DNA of 26,201 bases, from positions 1 through 26,201 of the forward strand of contig CANRFI010000011.1 in assembly GCA_947629855.1 (NCBI GenBank), in the 5' to 3' direction. This document shows, piece by piece, positions 7,562 to 16,667 of this stretch (within the stretch, counting starts at the first letter, position 1; the number at the start of each line of letters is the position of its first letter). The stretch comes from an uncultured Clostridia bacterium. GTDB taxonomy: Bacteria > Bacillota_A > Clostridia > TANB77 > CAG-508. The translations under genes were made by a program, and so were the position numbers. The notes under the pieces were generated by a model. It saw only the letters and a list, made by a program, of their open reading frames with translations, searched no databases and was not told where the DNA came from.

Positions 7562-9235
7562 ATGAAAGGTTTTATGCAATGGTTCAAATCAAGCAATAAA
7601 ATGAAAAGATGGATGTTTTTAATACTAATAGGAATTATTTTAGCATGTTATGGATTAGCAAAAATACTAGTAATGAAGGAAATTTCGTTCCAAGAAGTAG
7701 GAAAAGTTGTAGTTATATTTGTATTAGGATTTATTTCAATAGTATTGGGATTAATCTTTTTAAATAAAAGGACATTAGAAATTTTAATTGAAGCAACAGA
7801 TGACCGCATGGAAAATAAGAAAAACATTAATATGAAATCACTTATTTTTGATAAAACTGTTTATGACCAAGGACCAAATATTGTAGTAATTGGTGGCGGA
7901 ACAGGAATAAATACGGTACTTTCTGGGTTAAAAAATTATACAAGTAATTTAACAGCAATTGTAACAATATCAGACTATGGAGAAGAAAATGATTCAAGAA
8001 AAGAATTAGAACTATTACCATTAGAAGATGTAAAAGAAAGTATTGTTGCATTAAGCAGTAATCAAAAACAAGTTAAAGAATTATTTGACTATAAATTTAC
8101 TACTGGAAAATTAAAAGGACTCAAATTTTCTGATATTTACTTTTCTGCAATGAATTCAGTAAATAAAAATTTTACAGACTCTATTAGAAAAAGTAATGAA
8201 GTTATTAATATGATAGGAAAAGTTATGCCAGTTACATTAGACGAAATGAATATTGTAGCAGAACTTGCAAATGGATATATAGTAGAAGAAAAATCTAGAA
8301 TTCCAGAAGTAGTATCAGAAAAAATAACAAAAATCAACCGTATCATGTTGAACCCATCAAATTGTAGAGCAGCAGATGGAGTAATTGAAACAATCAAAAA
8401 TGCAGATTGTATTATTATCGGACCAGGAAGTTTATATACTAATGTTATACCAAATTTATTAGTAAATGGTGTAACAAAAGCAATTAAAGAGAGTGCAGCA
8501 ATAAAAGTATATATCAGTAACATTATGACAGATCCTGGGCAAACAGATAATTACAGTGTATCAGACCATTTAAATGCTATTATTGAACATTGTGGAAATG
8601 GTATTATTGATTATTGTATTTATGATACAGGAGAAGTAGTACCAGAATTTATAAAAAGATACAATATGGAAGGACAAGACCTAGTTGAACAAGATATTGA
8701 TAAAGTAAAAGGAATTAAATTTTTACAAAGAAACTTATCTGTTATATTAGATGGACATATTAGACACGATCCTGATTTAGTAGCATCTTCCATTATTGAA
8801 TTAATTTGTGATGATTTGAAATATCAAGATAAACAAAATGACCCTCAATATTTAATGCTAAGTAATAAATTAAGAGAAGAAAAAAGAATAGAAAAAATCA
8901 AAAAGAATATGGCAAAAAAGGCAAAAAGACCACAAAAAGAAAATCCAAATAAATTTAAGAGCAAAAGCAAGTTTAGCAATAAATATAGTGATAGAATTAA
9001 CTCTATACGACAAGCAGACCAAAAAGCAAAACTAAAAACTCAAAAAGAACAAGAAAGAAGGAAAAAGAGATTACTAGAAAAAAAGCGTAGACTAGAGCTA
9101 GAAAAAAGAAAACAATTAGAATTAGAAAAGAGAAAAAAACTATTAGAACAAGAAAAAAATCAAAGTGAAACAAGAAAAACGTCAACAAAACCCAAAAGTG
9201 CAAGAGGATTAAAAAAAGGAACAACAAATAAATAA
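7562..9235 (+). CDS. yvcK: YvcK/CofD-like gluconeogenesis factor with two N-terminal membrane segments and a long basic tail
   Basis: YvcK proteins belong to the CofD-like family and bind UDP-sugars. In Bacillus they are needed for normal morphology on gluconeogenic carbon sources. The 557 residues comprise two predicted membrane segments (about 17-34 and 47-67) and the CofD-like core. The core starts at NIVVIGGGTGINTVLSGLK (GGGTG 111-115) and includes SDYGEENDSRKELELLPLEDV, IIIGPGSLYTNVIPNLL and NIMTDPGQTDNY. The tail, from about residue 430 on, is a Lys/Glu/Arg-rich coiled coil that ordinary YvcK lacks. The ATG at 7562 directly follows the murB stop and uses GGGAG within murB. The genes murB, yvcK, the debranching enzyme and holA read as one operon linking cell-wall precursor and carbon metabolism. 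There is no in-frame CGG. Confidence 0.9.
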   Translation: MKGFMQWFKSSNKMKRWMFLILIGIILACYGLAKILVMKEISFQEVGKVVVIFVLGFISIVLGLIFLNKRTLEILIEATDDRMENKKNINMKSLIFDKTVYDQGPNIVVIGGGTGINTVLSGLKNYTSNLTAIVTISDYGEENDSRKELELLPLEDVKESIVALSSNQKQVKELFDYKFTTGKLKGLKFSDIYFSAMNSVNKNFTDSIRKSNEVINMIGKVMPVTLDEMNIVAELANGYIVEEKSRIPEVVSEKITKINRIMLNPSNCRAADGVIETIKNADCIIIGPGSLYTNVIPNLLVNGVTKAIKESAAIKVYISNIMTDPGQTDNYSVSDHLNAIIEHCGNGIIDYCIYDTGEVVPEFIKRYNMEGQDLVEQDIDKVKGIKFLQRNLSVILDGHIRHDPDLVASSIIELICDDLKYQDKQNDPQYLMLSNKLREEKRIEKIKKNMAKKAKRPQKENPNKFKSKSKFSNKYSDRINSIRQADQKAKLKTQKEQERRKKRLLEKKRRLELEKRKQLELEKRKKLLEQEKNQSETRKTSTKPKSARGLKKGTTNK

Positions 9236-9253
9236 AAATAAAGAGGTAAAAAA

Positions 9254-11290
9254 ATGAAAATAACAAAGGAAAAATTAAATTTAGAAGAAGGACTAAAGAA
9301 GGAATGGTTAATAACAAATGGAATAGGAGGATTTAGTTCTTCTACTGTTATAGGAGCAAATACTAGAAAATATCATGGACTATTATTTGCACCATTAACA
9401 CCACCTGCAAGAAGATTTTTAGTATTATCAAAATTAGATGAGAGTATCGAAATAAGAAATAAAAAATATGATTTATATACAAATATATGTGAATCTTATA
9501 TTTCTCATGGATATGAATATCAAGAAGAGTTTAGCAAAGATTATGTGCCAATTTTTAAATACAAAATAGGAAAAGTAGAAATTACAAAAATGGTATGTAT
9601 GGAATATGGACACAATACAGTAGGAGTTTTCTATAAAATAAAAAACAATGGTACAAAAGCAAAGTTAACAATTGCTCCAATTATAAATTTTAGAGACTTT
9701 CATCAAATGAATAAAAATGATAACTTAAAAATAAAGCAAGAAATAAACAAAACAAAAGTAAAGACGATTTTAGAAGATAATTCACACACACCAATATATA
9801 TGTATTTATCAGAAGGAAATTACATAGAACACAAAGATGATATATTTAAGAATATGTTTTACATAGAAGAACAAAAAAGAGGATTTGACCCAGTAGAAAA
9901 TCATGTAGTTCCTGGAGTTTATGAAGTGCAAATACCAGCAAAACAAGAAAAAGAACTTTCATTTATATGCTCTTTAGAAGAAAATATTGAACAAAAAAGT
10001 GTAAGAAAATTCATAAATAACGAAATTATACGCTTAGGAGAAATATTTAATGAATCTTTGTTAATTGATAACAGAAAAGAAAAAAAGACAGCAAAAGAAT
10101 TAGAACATGACAATTTAATAAAAACATATTTAATGTCAGCAGACAAGTTTATTGTAAACAGACCAAACTTTGGATTACATACTATAATTGCAGGATACCC
10201 ATGGTTTTTAGATTGGGGAAGAGATACATTAATTTCTTTTGAAGGGTTATTATTAATACCAAAGAGGTTTAAAATAGCAAAAGAAGTTTTACTAACTATG
10301 GTTCGAGATGTAAAATATGGCTTAATTCCAAATGGTTATTCAGGATATGACAATAGACCTTTATACAATAGTGTAGATGCCTCATTATTGCTATTTGAGC
10401 AAGTTTATAAATATATAAATTACACAGGAGATTTTGAATTTATTAAAGAAAAAATATATCCAGTAATGCAAGAAATAATAGAAAATTATTGCAATGGAAT
10501 TAATATAGACAATAATAACATTTACTTAGATTCAGATAATTTAATTGTTTCAGGAACTAAAGAAACACAAAATACATGGATGGATGCGAAAGTAAATGAA
10601 AAGGCAGTTACACCAAGAAATGGAAAAGCTGTAGAAATAAATAGTTTATGGTATAATGCCAATAAAATTATGCAAGAATTAGCAAAAAAATTCAAACATC
10701 CAATTATGACTATAAAATATAAAGAATTAGCAGAAAAATGTAAAATATCTTTTGATAACAAATTTTATAATGAAGAAAAAAAATGTTTATATGATGTAAT
10801 TGGAGATGATAAAATTAGACCAAATCAGCTATTTGCATTATCTTTAAGTCATCCAGTCATTGAACCAAATTCAGAAATAGCAAAAGAAATAATTAAAACA
10901 GTCGAGGAAAAATTATTAAATAGTTATGGACTAAAAACATTAGCAAAAGGTGAAGAAAATTATGTAGAAGTTTATGAAGGAAGTCCTAAACAAAGAGATA
11001 GTAGTTATCATCAAGGAATTACATGGCCTTGGCTATTGGGATTATATTATGATAGTTTAAAAAATGGTTTAAAAGTAGCAAAAAAAGCAGAAGATAAAAA
11101 AATATGGAAGGAAAAATTAGATGATTTTATTGAAAATACTAAAAAAACATTCCAAAAAGAAATTTACAATAATGGCTGTTTAGGTGGTATTAGCGAACTT
11201 TATGATTCAAAAAAACCACAACTTCCTAAAGGCGCAATTACCCAAGCATGGAGTGTAGCAGAGGTATTTAGGATTATGTTAGAAAGATAG
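9254..11290 (+). CDS. Archaeal-type glycogen debranching enzyme (amylo-alpha-1,6-glucosidase, GH133)
   Basis: This is a 678-residue cytoplasmic enzyme that removes alpha-1,6 branches of glycogen. The N-terminal domain (about 1-260) carries the family signature EWLITNGIGGFSSSTVIGANTRKYHGLL, as in GDE_N proteins. The C-terminal catalytic (alpha/alpha)6 domain (about 290-678) has PWFLDWGRDTLISFEGLLL around 316-334, GLIPNGYSG, YNSVDASLLLFE, ETQNTWMDAK and SSYHQGITWPWLLG. The ATG at 9254 follows AAAGAGGT. It lies 18 bases after yvcK and 20 bases before holA in the murB operon. No other glycogen genes are in the window. Confidence 0.92.
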   Translation: MKITKEKLNLEEGLKKEWLITNGIGGFSSSTVIGANTRKYHGLLFAPLTPPARRFLVLSKLDESIEIRNKKYDLYTNICESYISHGYEYQEEFSKDYVPIFKYKIGKVEITKMVCMEYGHNTVGVFYKIKNNGTKAKLTIAPIINFRDFHQMNKNDNLKIKQEINKTKVKTILEDNSHTPIYMYLSEGNYIEHKDDIFKNMFYIEEQKRGFDPVENHVVPGVYEVQIPAKQEKELSFICSLEENIEQKSVRKFINNEIIRLGEIFNESLLIDNRKEKKTAKELEHDNLIKTYLMSADKFIVNRPNFGLHTIIAGYPWFLDWGRDTLISFEGLLLIPKRFKIAKEVLLTMVRDVKYGLIPNGYSGYDNRPLYNSVDASLLLFEQVYKYINYTGDFEFIKEKIYPVMQEIIENYCNGINIDNNNIYLDSDNLIVSGTKETQNTWMDAKVNEKAVTPRNGKAVEINSLWYNANKIMQELAKKFKHPIMTIKYKELAEKCKISFDNKFYNEEKKCLYDVIGDDKIRPNQLFALSLSHPVIEPNSEIAKEIIKTVEEKLLNSYGLKTLAKGEENYVEVYEGSPKQRDSSYHQGITWPWLLGLYYDSLKNGLKVAKKAEDKKIWKEKLDDFIENTKKTFQKEIYNNGCLGGISELYDSKKPQLPKGAITQAWSVAEVFRIMLER

Positions 11291-11310
11291 TTATAAACTA
11301 GGAGAAAATA

Positions 11311-12337
11311 ATGTTAACAATAGAAAACTTAGAAAAACAATTAAAAAATGGAAAATTAGAAAGTATATATCTTTTATATGGAGAAGAATTATTTTTATTA
11401 GAATCTTCTTTAAAAAAGATAAAAAATCTATTTGGAGAAACAGTTAAAGGAATTAATTTTATAACAATAGATGATACAAACTGTAATGAATTAATTTCTG
11501 ATATAGAAACACCTAGTTTTGGATATGAGAAAAAATTAATAATTGCTAGAAACACCGGGCTATTCAAAAAAGAAGGAAAAAGAAAAAATGCAGACATAGC
11601 AAATTTAAAACAAAAAATAAATGATTATATAGAGCAAAACATAGAAATTATAAAAGAATCTGTAATATTAGTGTTTGTAGAGGAAGAAGCAGATTCAAAA
11701 CAAGAATTATATAAGACAATAGAAAAGATTGGCATTATATGCAAATTTGATTACCAAAAACCAATGCAAATAGCAAATAGATTAAAAGCAATTTGCAATG
11801 CATACAAAGTAAAAATAGATGATAATACATCAAAATATCTTATTGAATGTTCTCGGAACTAATATGCAAGAATTAATTAATGAAATTAGAAAATTAATTG
11901 AATATGTAGGACCAAATGGCACGATACAAAAAGGAGATATAGACAAATTAGCAATAAAAAAATTGGAAAGTGTTATTTTTGATTTAACAGATTCACTAGG
12001 AAAAAGAGAAATAGGAAAAGCATTAGAAGTTCTAAAAAATTTAATTTATGAAAAAGAGCCAATTCAGAAAATTTTAATTACATTATATAATCATTTTAAA
12101 AAATTATATTTTGTTAAACTTTCATTAAAATATGGAGAAGACATTATAAGTAGTTTAGACTTAAAACCAAATCAAACATTTTTGGTAAGTAAATATAAAA
12201 TGCAAGCAAGTTATTTTAAAGAATCAGAATTAAAAGAAATTTTGCAAAATTTGAGAGATTTAGATTATAATTACAAAAATGGGTTAATTGATTTGCAAAT
12301 CGGATTAGAAACAATTCTTTGTAAACATTGTTCATAG
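11311..12337 (+). CDS. holA: DNA polymerase III delta subunit, needs a +1 shift at CGG
   Basis: HolA is the clamp-loader subunit that opens the beta clamp during replication. Skipping the C at 11854 joins two frames into 341 residues (1027 bases = 3x342+1), the usual length. The N-terminal AAA+-like part begins with LEKQLKNGKLESIYLLYGEELFLLES, the delta signature. The middle region across the site reads YLIECSGTNMQELINEIRKLIEYVG, equivalent to the conserved 'VG.dl..L.NEl.KL' block. The C-terminal helical domain includes SVIFDLTDSLGKREIGKALEVL and ILITLYNHFKKLYFVK. The ATG at 11311 has AGGAG at eight bases. It is the last gene of the murB operon. The zero frame stops two codons after CGG, so without the shift the collar domain is lost. 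Confidence 0.93.
11854..11857 (+). other. +1 recoding site CGGA (Gly), holA
   Basis: The context is TGT TCT C GGA ACT. CGG is codon 182. The zero-frame stop (TAA) comes only two codons later. Skipping C gives C-S-G-T-N. Confidence 0.83.
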
Positions 12338-12406
12338 ATGTATAATAAAACCAAATATTGATAAAAATAACGTTAAGAAAAATTTTTATTAATAGGTGGT
12401 TTTATT

Positions 12407-13117
12407 ATGTTTAAGAACAAAAATTATGTAAGTATTATAGCAATAATAACAATTATACTAACACTTACAATGGTTATAATAAGCGTTTTTCAGGAAAATA
12501 CAGTTGAAACATTATCAAAATATGGGTCAAGAGGAAGTGAAGTAACGCAAATTCAAACAAAACTTAAAAGATGGGGATATTACAATGGAAATGTTGATGG
12601 AATTTATGGTAGTAAAACATTAGAAGCGGTAAGATATTTCCAAAGAAAAAATGGATTAACAGTAGATGGAATAGCAGGTCCTGCAACTTTAAGAGCAATG
12701 GGAATTTATAATTCTAGTAGTTCATCTAGTTCTAATAATTCAAGTAGTACAAGCAGTTCTAGTAATTCTAGCAATGTAAATTTATTGGCAAAACTAATTT
12801 ATGCAGAATCAAGGGGGGAACCATATACAGGGCAAGTAGCAGTAGGAGCGGTTGTAATGAACAGAGTAAAAAGCAGTTCTTTCCCAAATACAATATCAGG
12901 AGTAGTATATCAATCAGGAGCATTTGATGCAGTAAGTGATGGCCAAATTAATTTAACACCAGATTCTAATGCTAAAAAAGCAGCACAAGATGCTTTAAAT
13001 GGATGGGATCCAAGTTATGGAGCAATCTATTATTTTAATCCTGCAACAGCTACAAATAAATGGATTTGGTCAAGACCAATGACTGTTACTATTGGAAAAC
13101 ATAGATTTTGTAAATGA
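12407..13117 (+). CDS. sleB: SleB-type spore cortex-lytic enzyme
   Basis: This is a 236-residue exported cell-wall hydrolase. It has an N-terminal signal/anchor segment (about 7-28), a PG_binding_1 peptidoglycan-binding domain at about 36-98 (GSEVTQIQTKLKRWGYYNG, DGIYGSKTLEAVRYFQ), a serine/asparagine-only linker at about 102-122, and a Hydrolase_2 (SleB/CwlJ) catalytic domain. The catalytic domain starts NLLAKLIYAESRGEP, with Glu134 in the position of the family's catalytic acid. SleB degrades muramic-lactam cortex during germination, so its presence implies an endospore former. The ATG follows AGGTGG. I see no convincing sigma-A promoter in front; a TGTATAA box at 12339 resembles a forespore sigma-G -35 site, but no good -10 matches it. 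Confidence 0.9.
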   Translation: MFKNKNYVSIIAIITIILTLTMVIISVFQENTVETLSKYGSRGSEVTQIQTKLKRWGYYNGNVDGIYGSKTLEAVRYFQRKNGLTVDGIAGPATLRAMGIYNSSSSSSSNNSSSTSSSSNSSNVNLLAKLIYAESRGEPYTGQVAVGAVVMNRVKSSSFPNTISGVVYQSGAFDAVSDGQINLTPDSNAKKAAQDALNGWDPSYGAIYYFNPATATNKWIWSRPMTVTIGKHRFCK

Positions 13118-13119
13118 CC

Positions 13120-13148
13120 TTGACAAAGCAACCTCAAATTGATAATAT
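13120..13148 (+). promoter_or_regulatory. SigA promoter of yqeG operon
   Basis: TTGACA, a 17-base spacer, then TAATAT, 30 bases before the yqeG start and immediately after the sleB stop. Confidence 0.78.
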
Positions 13149-13178
13149 ATAATTGATATTTATCAAGCGGAGGAAAAC

Positions 13179-13680
13179 ATGATTTTATATCCAAAAGCAT
13201 ATTTTGAAAAGGTAGAACAAATAACCATAGAATTCTTACAAAAAAATAATATTAGAGCATTAATTTTAGATGTAGATAATACCTTAATAGATTATAATAG
13301 AAGATTATCAAAAGGAGTTGTAGAATGGGCAACTAACCTAAAGCAACAAGGAATAAAGCTATATATATTATCTAACACAAATCATAAGGAAAAAGTAGAA
13401 GAAGTATCAAAAGCTTTGGATATAAAATATCAAAATTTAGCCAAAAAACCATTTAAATCAGGATTTTTAAAAGTGGAAAAAATATTAGGCGAAAAGCCAG
13501 AAAATATAGGAGTTGTAGGAGATCAAATTTTCACAGATGTAATTCGGGGGAAATAGATGTAAAATGTTTACTATTTTAGTTGACCCAGTTGACTCAAAAG
13601 ACTTCTGGTATACAGCATGGAAAAGACCTTTAGAAAATAAAATAAAACAAAAGTATAGGAGAAATAAACAATGTATTTAA
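13179..13680 (+). CDS. yqeG: YqeG family HAD-type phosphatase, needs a +1 shift at CGG
   Basis: This is a HAD subfamily IIIA phosphatase of the YqeG type; the substrate is not firmly known. Skipping the C at 13545 gives 166 residues (502 bases = 3x167+1), the normal size. HAD motifs are DVDNTL at 31-36 (nucleophile Asp31, acid/base Asp33), motif II LSNTN, the motif III lysine region KKPFKSGF, and motif IV VVGDQIFTDVIGGNRCKM, which the recoding site interrupts. The ribosome site is GGAGG upstream of the ATG at 13179. The restored frame overlaps the start of the prepilin peptidase gene by 10 bases, while the zero-frame product would end about 115 bases before it. This overlap supports the shifted frame and suggests translational coupling. 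Confidence 0.92.
13545..13548 (+). other. +1 recoding site CGGG (Gly), yqeG
   Basis: The context is GTA ATT C GGG GGA AAT. CGG is codon 123. The zero frame reaches TAG three codons later. Skipping C gives the HAD motif T-D-V-I-G-G-N. Confidence 0.85.
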
Positions 13681-14428
13681 ATGATGTACATATTGCATAT
13701 TACGTAGTAGCATTAATAATGGGAATAATAGTAGGACAAATAGTAGATTGGGCAAATAAGAGACTACCAGAATACAAAAGAGTAATTTCAAAAGATATAA
13801 TTACTGAATATAGGTTAAATTTCAAACCAAATTATATATTAATGTTAGTAACGGCAGTAATTTATGTTGGTTTAGTATATGTTTTTGGAATTAAAGAAAC
13901 TTTAATTGCAAATTTAGATTTAATAAAATTTTTGATATTAACACCAATGCTTTTATCGGTATGTGTAATAGACTTTAAATTGCAAATAATACCAAATAGA
14001 CTAAATTTAACAATATTTGAAATAGGATTTATTTTTGCATTTCTATATGGCTTATCTAGTGTAGCAATTACAATAAATATGTTACTTGGAATGCTTGCTC
14101 GGTGGAGGAATATTTTTATTAATTACATTACTTGGAGGACTATTTTATGGAAAAGAAGCAATGGGATTTGGTGATGTAAAATTAATGGGAGCACTTCGGA
14201 TTATTTTTTGGATTATCCAATATAATTATTATAACCTTGATGTCTTTTCTAATTGGAGCAATTTTAAGCATTTTATTACTTATAACAAAAATTAAAAAAT
14301 CAGATGAATACATACCTTTTGGACCATTTATAGTAATTGCATCATTTATTAGCATGTATGTACCATTTGAACAAATAAAAATTATATTGTTAGAAATCTT
14401 TACATTAGGAATGTATAATGGAGGTTAA
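13671..14428 (+). CDS. pilD: Prepilin peptidase (type IV, GxGD aspartyl protease), needs two +1 shifts
   Basis: This integral membrane protease cleaves type IV pilin-like leader peptides after Gly. Two in-frame CGG codons (14100 and 14197) must each lose one base, giving 251 residues (758 bases = 3x252+2). About seven membrane segments are predicted. The first active-site Asp is in VCVIDFKLQIIPNRL; the second is in the GxGD motif AMGFGDVKLMGALG, immediately before the second site. The first site lies in the glycine-rich GMLAGGGIFLLI. The cytoplasmic Cys4 zinc motif of PilD is absent, as in many Gram-positive or shortened forms. A likely substrate type, a protein with a GITLIALV leader, is encoded at the end of this window. 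The start overlaps yqeG by 10 bases; pepP begins two bases after the stop. Confidence 0.9.
14100..14103 (+). other. +1 recoding site CGGT (Gly), prepilin peptidase site 1
   Basis: The context is CTT GCT C GGT GGA GGA. CGG is codon 144. Skipping C gives L-A-G-G-G. Confidence 0.83.
14197..14200 (+). other. +1 recoding site CGGA (Gly), prepilin peptidase site 2
   Basis: The context is GCA CTT C GGA TTA. It lies 96 bases (32 codons) downstream of site 1 in the shifted frame. Skipping C gives L-M-G-A-L-G-L-F-F-G, the usual continuation of the GxGD motif. Confidence 0.83.
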
Positions 14429-14430
14429 AT

Positions 14431-15489
14431 ATGAATGCTAAGTTACAATGGTTAAGAAATAAAATGTCAAGTTTAGATTTGCAAGGATTAATTATTACAA
14501 ATCCTATCAATATACGTTATTTAACAAACATAGAAGCAGAAGGTATTTTGCTTTTAACGAGAAAAGAGAATATTTATATTACAGATAGTAGATATATTGA
14601 ACAAGTACATAGCATATTAACTTTATATGACGAGATTATTGTATATGATTCGCATGATGTATCAAAAGATGATTACGAAAACTTCTTCATGTTCTGCGAA
14701 AATGTTGGTTTTGAAGAACATGATATTTCTTATGCAAAGTATAAAGAATATATTAGAAAATTCAAAATAAATAATTTTGTAGAAACAGAACACATCATTG
14801 AAAAACAAAGAATGATAAAAGATGAAGAAGAAATAAAAAATCTAGAAAAAGCTTGTGAAATAACAGATAATTGTTTTAAATATATTTTGTCTTATATAAA
14901 ACCAGGTATGACAGAAAGGCAAATAGCAAATGAAATAGAAGAATATTATAAGACAAGGACAGATGGAGTATCTTTTGAAACTATTGTCTTATCTGGAGAA
15001 AATACTTCAAAACCACATGGCGTTCCAACAAATAGAAAAATACAAAAAAAAGATATTATTACAATTGATATGGGATGCAAGGTAAATGGATATTGTTCAG
15101 ATATGACAAGAACATTTTTTGTAGGAAGTGTACCAGAAGAAATTAAACCAATTTATGATTTAGTATTGAAAAATCAAATTCAAACTAATGAACAATATAA
15201 AGACGGTGCAAATACCAGACTACTTACAAAAATGGTTGAAAATGATTTTAAATTATATGGATATGATTTAATTCATAGTTTAGGCCATGGAGTAGGATTA
15301 GAAATTCACGAAGCACCATATGTTAGTTATCAGTCTGATACACAATTAAAAGAAAATATGGTAGTTACAAACGAACCGGGAATTTACATACCAGGGAAAT
15401 TTGGTGTAAGAATAGAAGATACAGTTCAAATTACAAAATTTGGTTGTATAAGTTTAACAAAATCAGAGAAAAATTATATTATAATATAA
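14431..15489 (+). CDS. pepP: Xaa-Pro aminopeptidase/dipeptidase (M24B, YqhT-like)
   Basis: This is a cytosolic metallopeptidase of 352 residues that removes N-terminal residues preceding proline. The creatinase-like N-terminal domain (1-125) is followed by the pita-bread catalytic domain. The five metal ligands are visible: Asp213 (TIDMG), Asp224 (YCSDMT), His286 (SLGHGVG), Glu315 (TNEPG) and Glu329 (RIEDT). His196 in SKPHGVP is the usual substrate-site histidine. The ATG at 14431 is served by GGAGG lying in the last codons of the prepilin peptidase gene. As in many Firmicutes it sits just before efp, although efp also has its own promoter. There is no in-frame CGG. Confidence 0.93.
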   Translation: MNAKLQWLRNKMSSLDLQGLIITNPINIRYLTNIEAEGILLLTRKENIYITDSRYIEQVHSILTLYDEIIVYDSHDVSKDDYENFFMFCENVGFEEHDISYAKYKEYIRKFKINNFVETEHIIEKQRMIKDEEEIKNLEKACEITDNCFKYILSYIKPGMTERQIANEIEEYYKTRTDGVSFETIVLSGENTSKPHGVPTNRKIQKKDIITIDMGCKVNGYCSDMTRTFFVGSVPEEIKPIYDLVLKNQIQTNEQYKDGANTRLLTKMVENDFKLYGYDLIHSLGHGVGLEIHEAPYVSYQSDTQLKENMVVTNEPGIYIPGKFGVRIEDTVQITKFGCISLTKSEKNYIII

Positions 15490-15503
15490 GAACTAATAAA
15501 TAC

Positions 15504-15532
15504 TTGATTTTTCTGGAAAAATGTAGTAAAAT
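15504..15532 (+). promoter_or_regulatory. SigA promoter of efp
   Basis: TTGATT, a 17-base spacer, then TAAAAT, in the 80-base gap between pepP and efp. The two boxes are identical to those before murB. Confidence 0.72.
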
Positions 15533-15569
15533 AAATATATTGTATGAAAATAAGAAAGGAGAAATAATT

Positions 15570-16136
15570 ATGGCATCAGTATACTCAGCAGGAGATTTTA
15601 GAAACGGAACAACATTTGAAATGGAAGGAGCAGTATATAGAGTAGTAGAATTCCAACACGTAAAACCAGGAAAGGGATCAGCATTTGTAAGAACAAAATT
15701 AAAAAATGTAATAACAGGAGCAACATTAGAAAAAACATTCAATCCATCAGATAAATACCCAGCAGCAGAAATAGAGAAAAAAGTTATGCAATATTTATAT
15801 AATGATAGTGGATTATATTATTTTATGGATAATGAAACATATGATCAAATTCCATTAAATGAAGACCAATTAGGAGACTGCTTAAAATATTTAAAAGAAA
15901 ATATGGAGGTTACAATGCTTTCATATAAAGGAAATACATTTGCAGTAGAGCCACCAACTTTTGTGGAATTAGAAGTTACATATACAGAACCAGGATTTAG
16001 TGGAAACACTACAACAACTTCAGGAAAACCAGCAAAATTAGAAACTGGTTTAGAAATACAAGTTCCATTATTCGTAAATATTGGAGATATCTTAAAGATA
16101 GATACAAGAACTTGCGAATATATGGAAAGATTATAA
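15570..16136 (+). CDS. efp: Elongation factor P
   Basis: EF-P binds the ribosomal E site and relieves stalling at polyproline stretches. It has 188 residues in the three-domain layout: the KOW-like N domain carries [13 protein letters not shown] with the conserved tip lysine at 35, the modification site in many species. The central OB domain holds [18 protein letters not shown], and the C-terminal OB domain carries [29 protein letters not shown], which includes the EF-P signature. The ATG at 15570 follows AAAGGAG; longer upstream readings have no ribosome site. Its neighbour PepP acts on Xaa-Pro bonds, and this pairing is common in Firmicutes. Confidence 0.97.
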   Translation: MASVYSAGDFRNGTTFEMEGAVYRVVEFQHVKPGKGSAFVRTKLKNVITGATLEKTFNPSDKYPAAEIEKKVMQYLYNDSGLYYFMDNETYDQIPLNEDQLGDCLKYLKENMEVTMLSYKGNTFAVEPPTFVELEVTYTEPGFSGNTTTTSGKPAKLETGLEIQVPLFVNIGDILKIDTRTCEYMERL

Positions 16137-16153
16137 GAAAGGTGATTAGCAAA

Positions 16154-16627
16154 ATGGGAATATTAAAAAACGAATATAAAAGTTTTTTAGATGACATAGA
16201 AAAAAATATGAAAGACAAAGAAGATTTACAATATGTAAAGCAAAGATTTGCAAGTTTCTTAGATATAGTTTTAGACCAAATGGATTATATAATGGACTAT
16301 AAACAAGATGAAATTGCAAAATTAGAAAACACACAAAATAAATTAACATCTCAAATAAATCAAATGCAACAAGTAATTGATAATATTGAGCGAGATATTT
16401 ATTCAGAAGATGGATTTGACTTCGAAATTGTTTGTCCATACTGTAATTATGAATTTATTATAGATGTAGACGAAAATAAAACAGAAGTAAAATGTCCAGA
16501 GTGTGAAAACATAATAGAATTAGATTGGTCAGGAGACATAGATGGAGAAGAAAAAAATCAAGGCGGATGCCAAGGTGGAAATTGCAATGGATGCAATGGA
16601 TGTAATGATGAAGATGATGATATGTAA
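16154..16627 (+). CDS. CD1247-like protein: coiled coil plus zinc ribbon
   Basis: This is a 157-residue cytoplasmic protein of the kind that follows efp in many Clostridia (CD1247 N-terminal-domain type), function unknown. Residues about 1-90 are a long helical/coiled-coil segment. A zinc ribbon follows with CPYC and CPEC pairs, the second 24 residues after the first. The tail is a short, unusual run of Gly, Cys and Asn (QGGCQGGNCNGCNGCN) ending in acidic DEDDDM. The four extra cysteines of that tail could bind metal or form a redox site, which is inference only. The start is ATG 16154 after AAAGGTG, 17 bases after the efp stop, so it is cotranscribed. Confidence 0.75.
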   Translation: MGILKNEYKSFLDDIEKNMKDKEDLQYVKQRFASFLDIVLDQMDYIMDYKQDEIAKLENTQNKLTSQINQMQQVIDNIERDIYSEDGFDFEIVCPYCNYEFIIDVDENKTEVKCPECENIIELDWSGDIDGEEKNQGGCQGGNCNGCNGCNDEDDDM

Positions 16628-16632
16628 AAAAA

Positions 16633-16667
16633 GAATCCTTTAAAAATAATTTAAAGGATTTTTATAT
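16633..16667. terminator. Bidirectional terminator between convergent genes
   Basis: AATCCTTTAAA pairs with TTTAAAGGATT (11 bp, AATAA loop), with A- and T-runs on both sides. The stop codon of the minus-strand M23 gene (16642-16640) lies inside the stem when the shifted frame is used. Confidence 0.85.

Noticed and set aside
12338..12406. Sigma-G promoter for sleB
   Set aside because: A TGTATAA box fits a forespore -35, but the sequence 17-18 bases later (AAAAATA) is a poor -10, so I did not list it as a feature.
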